DNA from: CAYMKE01 sp964345135
GTDB lineage: Bacteria > Bacteroidota > Bacteroidia > Bacteroidales > JBBRXJ01
Assembly (NCBI GenBank): GCA_964345135.1
Contig: CAYFQI010000194.1
Coordinates: 1 to 5,527 of the forward strand
Direction of reading: 5' to 3'
DNA: 5,527 nucleotides
The position numbers and the translations under genes are program-made. Under the pieces are notes generated by a model, which saw only the letters and a program-made list of their open reading frames with translations, did not search any database and was not told the origin of the DNA. Below are positions 1 through 5,273 of this stretch, piece after piece. The first letter of the stretch is position 1, and the number at the start of each line of letters is the position of its first letter.

Positions 1-24
1 GGTGTTTCATCTGTTTATTTTTCT

Positions 25-48
25 AAGTTTTTAAGTTTTTAAGTTGAT
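25..48. repeat. Short 8-bp tandem repeat (aagttttt)
   Basis: The unit aagttttt occurs twice back to back (25-32, 33-40), followed by a degenerate third unit aagttgat (41-48). A further related 'attaag' piece lies near 55-60. The tract sits just past the 3' end of the minus-strand DHOD-like gene. It is low-complexity AT-rich DNA. I see no hairpin with a U-tract, so it is not called a terminator. Confidence 0.5.
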
Positions 49-79
49 TGAGTTATTAAGTTTATATGATTATACAACA

Positions 80-1096
80 TTAGTCTACCGGATACGTATT
101 GACCAATTCATCGGCTTTTTTCATGAGCATATCAACATATTGGGCACGTTTATAAACAAATGGATCCGAGATTGTTTTATTGGATAGTTTACCCCTGAAT
201 TGGCCAAGAGAGGAATAATTGTGTTGAGTCATCCAGTTGTTTAATTCAGAGATGATCCAGCTGATCTTTTCTATTTTATTTTTATAGAGCGTGCTGACAA
301 TCTGTACACAATCTGCACCTGCCAAAATCATTTTTACTACATCACTTCCGTTGAAGATACCACTGCTGCTGCATATATTCCCTTTTATATTACCATAAAG
401 CAATCCTGTATACCTCAAAGGCAGCCGTATAGATTCTTTATTGCTTAAATTAAAAGGAGTGATGTGTTGTTCTTCTTCCGGATTGATATCCGGTTGAAAA
501 AAACGGTTGAATATCACGAACCCGTCAACTCCTGTTTCATCCATCTTGGAGATTATATTCATGAGATTCGTGTAAAAAGGGCTGAGTTTGACAGAAACCG
601 GGATTTTAACAGCTGATTTAATTTCCCGGAGTAATTCAATTTGTTCTTCTTCCAGAATCCTTCCTTCTACATTCATGCTTTTGGGTACAGCGAAAAAATT
701 TAATTCCAGTGCGTCAACTCCAACTTCTTCAATCTTTTTTGCATAATCTATCCACGTTTCTCTATAAACTGCATTAATACTTGCAATTAAAGGGATATTA
801 ACGTGTTTTTTTGCTTTTTTTAGATTTAGCAAATGTTCATCTGGCCCTGAATGTTTTAAAGAAGGGTGTTGTGTAATCATTTCTGCATGCAAATCGTCAT
901 AATGAGTGAGGTCTTCTTCAAATTCCACATTTTCTAATTGTATTTGTTCCTCAAACAATGATTTATAGACTATTGCAGCTGCTCCTTGATCTTCACAACG
1001 TTTAAGGTTATCCAGGTTCGTGATTATGTTATTTGCTCCTACAATTAAAGGATTCTGTAATTGTAGCCCTAAGTAATTTGTTGATAGATTGTTCAT
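80..1096 (-). CDS. Dihydroorotate dehydrogenase-like FMN-binding TIM-barrel protein
   Basis: This is a 338-residue cytoplasmic flavoprotein of the dihydroorotate dehydrogenase superfamily, close to the full length of class 1 enzymes, with ATG at 1094-1096 and TAA at 80-82. Family landmarks are NPLIVGANN (15-23), YKSLFEEQI with a likely FMN-contacting Lys45, LELN (130-133), VSVKLSP with Lys170, GVDGFVIFN (189-197) and the C-terminal phosphate-binding part SSSGIFNGSDVVK...GADCVQI (243-266). The segment after LELN reads FFAVP, where true DHODs have an SCPN-like motif carrying the catalytic Cys/Ser and substrate Asn. The usual Asn-Thr pair is Asn-Arg here (197-198), and the Gly-Gly before the phosphate loop is Ser-Gly. 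This matches the known 'DHOD_like' subgroup, which keeps the FMN site but lacks catalytic residues, so a role in pyrimidine synthesis should not be assumed. The true substrate is unknown. It is probably transcribed alone, since recO lies 243 bp upstream. The family call is firm, the function is not. Confidence 0.93.
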   Translation of the reverse strand: MNNLSTNYLGLQLQNPLIVGANNIITNLDNLKRCEDQGAAAIVYKSLFEEQIQLENVEFEEDLTHYDDLHAEMITQHPSLKHSGPDEHLLNLKKAKKHVNIPLIASINAVYRETWIDYAKKIEEVGVDALELNFFAVPKSMNVEGRILEEEQIELLREIKSAVKIPVSVKLSPFYTNLMNIISKMDETGVDGFVIFNRFFQPDINPEEEQHITPFNLSNKESIRLPLRYTGLLYGNIKGNICSSSGIFNGSDVVKMILAGADCVQIVSTLYKNKIEKISWIISELNNWMTQHNYSSLGQFRGKLSNKTISDPFVYKRAQYVDMLMKKADELVNTYPVD

Positions 1097-1118
1097 GATT
1101 ATTTGTTTTTAATATTGA

Positions 1119-1164
1119 ATATCATGAGGTAAATATAATAAAAGAACATTTATACTCATGATAT
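1119..1164. promoter_or_regulatory. Inverted repeat upstream of the DHOD-like gene (candidate operator)
   Basis: The arms atatcatgag (1119-1128) and ctcatgatat (1155-1164) are perfect 10-bp reverse complements separated by 26 bp. Weaker complementarity extends inward (gtaaata against tttata). The repeat lies 23-68 bp upstream of the start codon of the minus-strand DHOD-like gene, where a promoter or operator is expected. Each arm contains the palindrome tcatga, and a third tcatga overlaps the start codon (1093-1098). It could be a regulator site, a leader-RNA stem, or chance in AT-rich DNA. No regulator can be named. Confidence 0.35.
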
Positions 1165-1218
1165 ATTTGAAAGAACTCTTTAATCGTTAAACAGCAAAAA
1201 TAATGCCTGAATAACATG

Positions 1219-1238
1219 CATGAAAAATATCTTTCATG
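1219..1238. repeat. Small inverted repeat between recO and the DHOD-like gene
   Basis: catgaaa (1219-1225) and tttcatg (1232-1238) form a 7-bp stem with a 6-nt loop. It lies about 100 bp past the 3' end of recO, so it could mark the end of recO transcription. It has no U-tract on the minus-strand side and is AT-rich, so a terminator call is not justified. Confidence 0.25.
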
Positions 1239-1339
1239 TATCCCCGTTTTTATTCCTAAACTTTGCAGGAGGTTCTCTTTATTTATCCCGAACCCTTATG
1301 GAAGTAAAGAAAATCACTCACTCACTCTAATACGTGTCA

Positions 1340-2065
1340 TTAAGCATTCATATCCTGTAAGACTTTATGTGTTTTAATATCAAACAGTGTATTCAAATGA
1401 TACTGGTAATACCGGATGATTTGTGTTGCCAACTCGTTACGTTGTTGTTGATTCATTTGAATTGAATTCATTGTATCAAATTCTGAAATCAATAAATGAT
1501 GCCATAACCTGCTTAGCTCTTCATTTAATTGTTCCGGTTGATGTATAAGAAATGATTCAAACCGCCCTTTCTTTAAATTGAAATAAGTTGAAGATCCGGA
1601 ATGATTTGTTCCGGGTTCAATCCCGAGAAGTTTAGTTAATTTTAGTAAAAACAAAAGATGAAAATTTGCTTTCCCTTTAATGTCACTATCTAACATGTCA
1701 ACAGCGTGTTCAAGAAAGTAAAACAGGCCGGGGTCAGGAGCTTCCTCTTTTAATAGCTGATAGAGAACCTCTGATAAAAAAAAAGTAATGGATTGTTTTA
1801 CTGTATCATAAGGAATTGTCTGAGGGAGCAAATGATATTTGGCTTCTTTGATGCGTTGTAGATTGCTTCTGGTTTTAATATATGCCTCAAGAGATAATAA
1901 TGATAAAGGACGGAATAGATTGAGTTTTAAAGCAGATCGCTTTTTTCTGACCGAATTAACAATGAAAGATTGCCTGCCAAATTTTTCTGTATAAATGGTG
2001 ACAATGAGACTACTTTCTTTGTATTTGACGTGATGAAGTACGATGCCCTTTGTTTTTACAAGCAT
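1340..2065 (-). CDS. recO: DNA repair protein RecO
   Basis: RecO, 241 residues, has the usual family length. It acts in RecFOR recombinational repair, helping load RecA onto SSB-coated single-stranded DNA. The N-terminal OB-fold begins with the typical KTKGIVLHHVKYKESSLIV (4-22), followed by YTEKFGRQSFIVNSVRKKRS (25-44). The helical C-terminal domain ends with the characteristic YYQYHL...THKVLQDM (219-239). The protein contains no cysteine at all, so the four-Cys zinc site of Deinococcus-type RecO is absent, which I believe is common in Bacteroidota. The start is ATG at 2063-2065 and the stop is TAA at 1340-1342. The gene is divergent from folK across a 92-bp AT-rich spacer. I saw no clear -7/-33 promoter for the recO side and no Shine-Dalgarno sequence. 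Family identification rests on both ends of the protein matching and is strong. Confidence 0.95.
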   Translation of the reverse strand: MLVKTKGIVLHHVKYKESSLIVTIYTEKFGRQSFIVNSVRKKRSALKLNLFRPLSLLSLEAYIKTRSNLQRIKEAKYHLLPQTIPYDTVKQSITFFLSEVLYQLLKEEAPDPGLFYFLEHAVDMLDSDIKGKANFHLLFLLKLTKLLGIEPGTNHSGSSTYFNLKKGRFESFLIHQPEQLNEELSRLWHHLLISEFDTMNSIQMNQQQRNELATQIIRYYQYHLNTLFDIKTHKVLQDMNA

Positions 2066-2090
2066 AGATAAGTTTTTTTAAAAGTAATAA

Positions 2091-2127
2091 TATAAAAAAT
2101 TTATATTGAAAGTCTATAAAAAATTTA
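2091..2127. repeat. 13-bp direct repeat in the recO/folK divergent promoter region
   Basis: tataaaaaattta occurs exactly at 2091-2103 and again at 2115-2127, a 24-bp period, between the recO start and the folK -7 element. It is low-complexity AT sequence. It may act as an UP-like or bent-DNA region, or may be coincidence. Confidence 0.4.
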
Positions 2128-2133
2128 AATATT

Positions 2134-2141
2134 TAATTTTG
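2134..2141 (+). promoter_or_regulatory. Candidate -7 promoter element of folK (TAnnTTTG)
   Basis: taattttg matches the Bacteroidota housekeeping -7 consensus TAnnTTTG exactly and lies 16-25 bp upstream of the two possible folK start codons. That would give a very short leader. The -33 TTG is not at ideal spacing: the nearest TTG is at 2106-2108, 25 bp upstream instead of about 19-20. The region between is A-tract rich. The call rests on a consensus match only. Confidence 0.45.
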
Positions 2142-2157
2142 CATTGATAAATAAACA

Positions 2158-2655
2158 TTGTGTATATTGAATCAAATATTTTTATCCTTAGGCAGTAATC
2201 TTGGTAACAGGGAAGAAAGCCTTTCCCTGGCAGAAAAAAAAATCGAACGATTGGCCGGAACAATTATTCAACGATCCGGTATTTATGAATCTGAACCCTG
2301 GGGGTTTGAAAGTGAACATGCTTTTTTGAATAATGTCATTGAAATGTCTTCAGAATATTCGCCCGGGGAATTATTGAAAATCCTGAATACCATTGAACAA
2401 ATGATTGGGCGTCAGCAGAAAACAACAGCCGGGTATGCATCACGGATTATTGATATTGATATATTATTGTATAATCACTTGATTATTGATCAACCACATC
2501 TGAAAGTGCCGCATCAACATCTTCATAAACGAAAATTTGTATTGATTCCCCTTGCTGAAATTGTACCCGGACTGGTTCATCCGGTGTTTAAAAAAAGTAT
2601 TTTGGAATTGCTGAAATCTTGTGATGATCAGGGTGAAGTGAAAAAATATAAATGA
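2158..2655 (+). CDS. folK: 2-amino-4-hydroxy-6-hydroxymethyldihydropteridine pyrophosphokinase (HPPK)
   Basis: HPPK transfers pyrophosphate from ATP to 6-hydroxymethyl-7,8-dihydropterin, the step before dihydropteroate synthase in folate synthesis, and is cytoplasmic. The 165 residues match the compact monofunctional family. Landmarks are FLSLGSNLGNRE (8-19), YESEPWGFE (43-51) in the pterin/ATP loop, FLNNVIEM (56-63), and SRIIDIDILLY (95-105), where Asp99 and Asp101 correspond to the Mg-binding Asp95/Asp97 of the E. coli enzyme and Arg96 to its Arg92. The end VPHQHLHKRKFVLIPLAEI (117-135) is also typical. The frame opens only at 2155 after an in-frame TAA (2152-2154) and has no ATG before the LGSN motif. 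The start must therefore be TTG at 2158 (listed, longest) or TTG at 2167, which gives MNQIFLSLGSN and fits the family length better. The lipoprotein gene follows after 82 bp. No fused FolB or FolP domain is present. Confidence 0.95.
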   Translation: MCILNQIFLSLGSNLGNREESLSLAEKKIERLAGTIIQRSGIYESEPWGFESEHAFLNNVIEMSSEYSPGELLKILNTIEQMIGRQQKTTAGYASRIIDIDILLYNHLIIDQPHLKVPHQHLHKRKFVLIPLAEIVPGLVHPVFKKSILELLKSCDDQGEVKKYK

Positions 2656-2737
2656 TATGTCATAGATTCCACGCAATAACATAGACCAATACTCAATTAC
2701 AACTTTTTATTATGTTTTTACGTTAGGTTCATGTAAA

Positions 2738-4876
2738 ATGATTTTTTTTAATATTATGATCAAACGGTTTCATTCTATTTTATTGTTTTTATTATCAAAC
2801 ATAAGGTTTTATTGTTTCATTATTTTACTGTCCCCGGTTTTAATGATTTCATGTATTAAGGAGTATGAACCACCTAAATGGGAAGTGGATGCATTGACCC
2901 CGGTCTTTTACTCGTCGTTGAATATATATGATATAATTAATGATACAAGTGTGACAAGTGAAAATGGTGACTCTGTTTCCATCGTTTTTCAGGAGAAATT
3001 GGCTGAAATCACTATTGACACGTTGATTCAAATGGACATTAAACCATTTCGGCGCAATGTTAAATTGGATAGTATTCATTTGAATAAACAAACAGTTCAG
3101 AACACGATATTTCTTGGTGAAATAATAGAAGATCAGGGTATGGCGGGAATAATACCAGATGGTTCCACATTATTTTTTCCTATCCCCAGCTTTAATGTTG
3201 ATTTAGCCCCTGACACAGTAGATGCTTCTGAATATTTTCACGTGATTACACTTGAAAAAGCGATGCTTTTGGTTACCATCATCAATGAGCTTCCTGCTGA
3301 GATACAAAATATAGATTACAGTATTACGAATTTGAATACCGGGGATACCATTCATTCCGGAAGTTTCCCCCAGATACCTGCTCATTCAATGGTGATGGAT
3401 TCAGCTGATCTTTCAGGAAAGGTGGTGGAAGGAAAAATGATGGTTCATTTTAGCCAGGCAACAATTGCTGAAATTCCTGCCGGAACCGAAATTGATTACA
3501 GTGATTCATTGTCAATTAAAGCTGAGATTAAAGATATGAAGATACATTCTGCCGAAGCCATATTTCCGGCACAGACAATCATCAATCATAAAAATGTGGT
3601 ACTCCTTGAAGGTATGATTGATACAACCCGCGATGATACCATCAAACTTGTGGAAGCTGATATTCGCGAGGGTCTCTTGAGAATCCAGGTTATTAGCACG
3701 ATAGATCAGGAATCGTATTTTACATACAGGATACCCGGCGCCACCAGGTTTGGTGTGCCATTCGAAGAATATATGACCGTGCCCCCGGCACCACCTGGTG
3801 GCAGTATTGAAGAAATATTTACCTATGATTTTGATAATTATCATTTCGACCTCACGGGTAAAACCGGCCAGGATACCGTGAATTCTTTTTATAATGAACT
3901 GATCGGTGAAATTGATTCCATTGGGCGTCACGTGTTTTTGTCTTTGGAAGACAGTGTGAAAGTTGTTGTGGAGATGCTGGAAATCAAGCCATCATATGCC
4001 GGGGGGTATTTAGGCCAGCAGGACTTTTTGATTGGTCCTGATTCTACATCATTTGATGTATTCCATTATTTTAACATAGATAGTTTAGGATTAAAAGGCA
4101 CCCGTATTGATTTGGTTGTGGAAAATGGAATCGGGATGGAAGGCCAGTTGCAAATCAATACAATAACAGCAATAAACTCGAAATCAGGAGGAATTCGCCA
4201 GCTTGACCTTTCCTCTGTTCCTAACCCGTTTGGTGTCGAGAGTGCTACGGATCACCCGCTTCAACCAACCACCACTACATTCAGATTAGATGATGACAAT
4301 TCCAATATCAGTGAATTAATAAGTCTGCTACCCGATAAGTTTTATTATGATTTTGGGGTACTGACAAATCCTGACGGGCCAACGGGTAACCTCGACAATT
4401 TTGCACGGTCTGAAAAGGGATTGAATACGTTTTTGAAAGCCGTGATCCCATTGAATATTAAAGCCAGTAACCTTATTCTCTCGGATACAATTGCATTTAA
4501 CAAAGGAAATATTAAAAAGCCGGAAGACATTCGTGACGGAGAACTTAAATTTATAATTGACAATGGATTTCCTCTTGACGTGAGCCTTGCTTTTCATTTC
4601 ATGGATGAAGACGGGAGCGTATTTGATACATTATCAACTACATCTTATGTAGCGGCAGCAAGCGTGGATTCTGAATTACGCGTAATTGAATCCAGGAAAT
4701 CAACATTGAGCTATTTTATTCCCGAAAAGAGAATGGCGTCATTATTAGCCGCAAAACAAATTATTGTAAAAGCATATTTTAATACAATACCGCAGGGAAA
4801 ACATTTGCAAATGTTTGATGATTATTCTATTAACATAAAATGTGTAGGAGATTTCATGTATGCTGTAGATAATTAG
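2738..4876 (+). CDS. Large predicted outer-membrane lipoprotein of unknown function
   Basis: I do not recognise a characterised family. The 712-residue product starts with a basic N-terminus and a hydrophobic segment (about 14-38) ending in a lipobox LMIS-Cys39, so signal peptidase II cleavage and lipidation are likely. Met7 (ATG at 2756) is an alternative start giving a more usual 33-residue signal. After Cys39 comes IKEYEPP, a Lys/acidic stretch resembling Bacteroidota lipoprotein surface-export signals, then a PPKWEVDALTPV segment (45-56) that I associate with large Bacteroidota lipoproteins. The mature part looks rich in beta strands and acidic, with no second membrane segment. Four weakly similar blocks (about 172-202, 309-339, 452-484, 598-626) recur every 137-146 residues, suggesting tandem beta-sandwich domains. 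I see no enzymatic motif. A weak -7-like tatgtttt lies at 2711-2718. The TAG stop (4874-4876) overlaps the start of a mobile-element end repeat. Confidence 0.85.
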   Translation: MIFFNIMIKRFHSILLFLLSNIRFYCFIILLSPVLMISCIKEYEPPKWEVDALTPVFYSSLNIYDIINDTSVTSENGDSVSIVFQEKLAEITIDTLIQMDIKPFRRNVKLDSIHLNKQTVQNTIFLGEIIEDQGMAGIIPDGSTLFFPIPSFNVDLAPDTVDASEYFHVITLEKAMLLVTIINELPAEIQNIDYSITNLNTGDTIHSGSFPQIPAHSMVMDSADLSGKVVEGKMMVHFSQATIAEIPAGTEIDYSDSLSIKAEIKDMKIHSAEAIFPAQTIINHKNVVLLEGMIDTTRDDTIKLVEADIREGLLRIQVISTIDQESYFTYRIPGATRFGVPFEEYMTVPPAPPGGSIEEIFTYDFDNYHFDLTGKTGQDTVNSFYNELIGEIDSIGRHVFLSLEDSVKVVVEMLEIKPSYAGGYLGQQDFLIGPDSTSFDVFHYFNIDSLGLKGTRIDLVVENGIGMEGQLQINTITAINSKSGGIRQLDLSSVPNPFGVESATDHPLQPTTTTFRLDDDNSNISELISLLPDKFYYDFGVLTNPDGPTGNLDNFARSEKGLNTFLKAVIPLNIKASNLILSDTIAFNKGNIKKPEDIRDGELKFIIDNGFPLDVSLAFHFMDEDGSVFDTLSTTSYVAAASVDSELRVIESRKSTLSYFIPEKRMASLLAAKQIIVKAYFNTIPQGKHLQMFDDYSINIKCVGDFMYAVDN

Positions 4877-4901
4877 TGCCTGTCTCTAAAGTCGAGAGTT
4901 T
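4875..4901 (+). repeat. Degenerate solo copy of the MITE left end (copy A)
   Basis: agtgcctgtctctaaagtc (4875-4893), followed by gagagttt, matches the left end of the 196-bp element (4936-4954, then aagtgttt) with only a few differences. Its first two bases are the last two of the lipoprotein stop codon. No matching right end lies before the full element, so it is a remnant or a solo terminus. Confidence 0.6.
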
Positions 4902-4931
4902 GGAACATATGCCCGAATTCATCTGTATACT

Positions 4932-5135
4932 ATTTAGTGTCTGTCCATAAAGTCAAGTGTTTGCTCTATAAAGTTCAAATTCGAGGCGTGTGAACCGAAC
5001 GAAGTGAGCTCATGAACACCTTAAAAAACAATAATAAAGTGAATAAAAATTTAAACCGCAGAATACTTGTGGTATTTGAGGATTTAAATTTTAAGCAACA
5101 ACGAAGAAGTTGGACTTTATAGACAAACACTATTT
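4932..5135. mobile_element. MITE-like element with terminal inverted repeats and ATTT duplications
   Basis: The element runs from 4936 to 5131 (196 bp). Its left end agtgtctgtccataaagtc (4936-4954) and right end gactttatagacaaacact (5113-5131) are inverted repeats matching at 17 of 19 positions. It is flanked by attt on both sides (4932-4935 and 5132-5135), consistent with a 4-bp target duplication. It is too short for a transposase and contains no convincing ORF, so it would need a transposase acting in trans. Just inside the left end a second terminus-like copy, agtgtttgctctataaagt (4956-4974), matches the right end even more closely, so the true left boundary could be 4956. No insertion-sequence family can be assigned from the ends alone. 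Confidence 0.65.
5046..5092. repeat. Long imperfect palindrome inside the MITE-like element
   Basis: aaaatttaaacc (5046-5057) pairs with ggatttaaatttt (5080-5092) with one unpaired base. Inside it, gaatac (5061-5066) pairs with gtattt (5072-5077), leaving a small apical loop. The whole makes a cruciform or RNA hairpin of about 47 nt. Internal hairpins are usual in such elements. In the leftward direction it is not followed by a T-rich tract, and I do not call it a terminator. Confidence 0.5.
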
Positions 5136-5148
5136 AGTGTCTGACCAT
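5136..5148 (+). repeat. Truncated copy of the MITE left end after the right flank (copy E)
   Basis: agtgtctgaccat (5136-5148) repeats the left end agtgtctgtccat (4936-4948) with one change and then diverges. With the preceding actattt it forms a direct repeat of actatttagtgtctg placed exactly 200 bp after the same string at 4929-4943. It suggests the element inserted beside, or was tandemly arranged with, an older related end. Confidence 0.55.
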
Positions 5149-5273
5149 CATGCACGCTAATGTTGTTACGTTTGTCCCATCATTGCTCATTTACACTTTT
5201 AAACCATGCATTTTAGGATGAGTCTGACCTTGTTATCAAACATGATGATTCAGCCCCCGGCTTTACAGGCAGA
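5149..5273. other. Non-coding stretch between MITE remnants and the SiaC-like gene
   Basis: With the element region this completes a roughly 400-bp gene-free interval from 4877 to 5273. The 125 bp here show no ORF with recognisable similarity. A loose inverted repeat, agtctg (5221-5226) with cagact (5270-5275), encloses agcccccggct (5252-5262). It lies just past the SiaC-like stop, where a minus-strand terminator could sit, but the stems are short and no T-tract follows. Confidence 0.4.

Noticed and set aside
1162..1169. tatatttg on the plus strand, an exact TAnnTTTG -7 match.
   Set aside because: It points toward the 3' end of recO with no plus-strand gene downstream. Such 8-mers are expected by chance in AT-rich DNA.
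1267..1330. Perfect AGGAGG (1267-1272) followed by a 10-codon plus-strand ORF starting at ATG 1298.
   Set aside because: The spacing to the ATG is 25 bp, far too long for a Shine-Dalgarno. The peptide is tiny, and the surrounding genes do not use strong Shine-Dalgarno sequences.
2464..2682. 72-residue minus-strand open frame opposite folK.
   Set aside because: It lies antisense to a well-supported folK and has no recognisable domain.
2711..2718. tatgtttt as a -7 promoter element for the lipoprotein gene.
   Set aside because: It differs from TAnnTTTG at the last base and has no -33 partner, so it is mentioned only in the gene entry.
3512..3931. 139-residue minus-strand open frame within the lipoprotein gene, with other shorter ones at 2849-3091, 3203-3385, 4328-4597 and 4345-4563.
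   Set aside because: All are antisense shadows of the 712-codon lipoprotein frame with no family resemblance and unlikely composition.
4877..5273. CRISPR array or small-RNA gene in the repeat-rich gene-free stretch.
   Set aside because: The repeated segments are element ends in both orientations with irregular spacing (about 61, 20 and 200 bp), not uniform repeats with unique spacers. I see no promoter-plus-terminator pair for an RNA.
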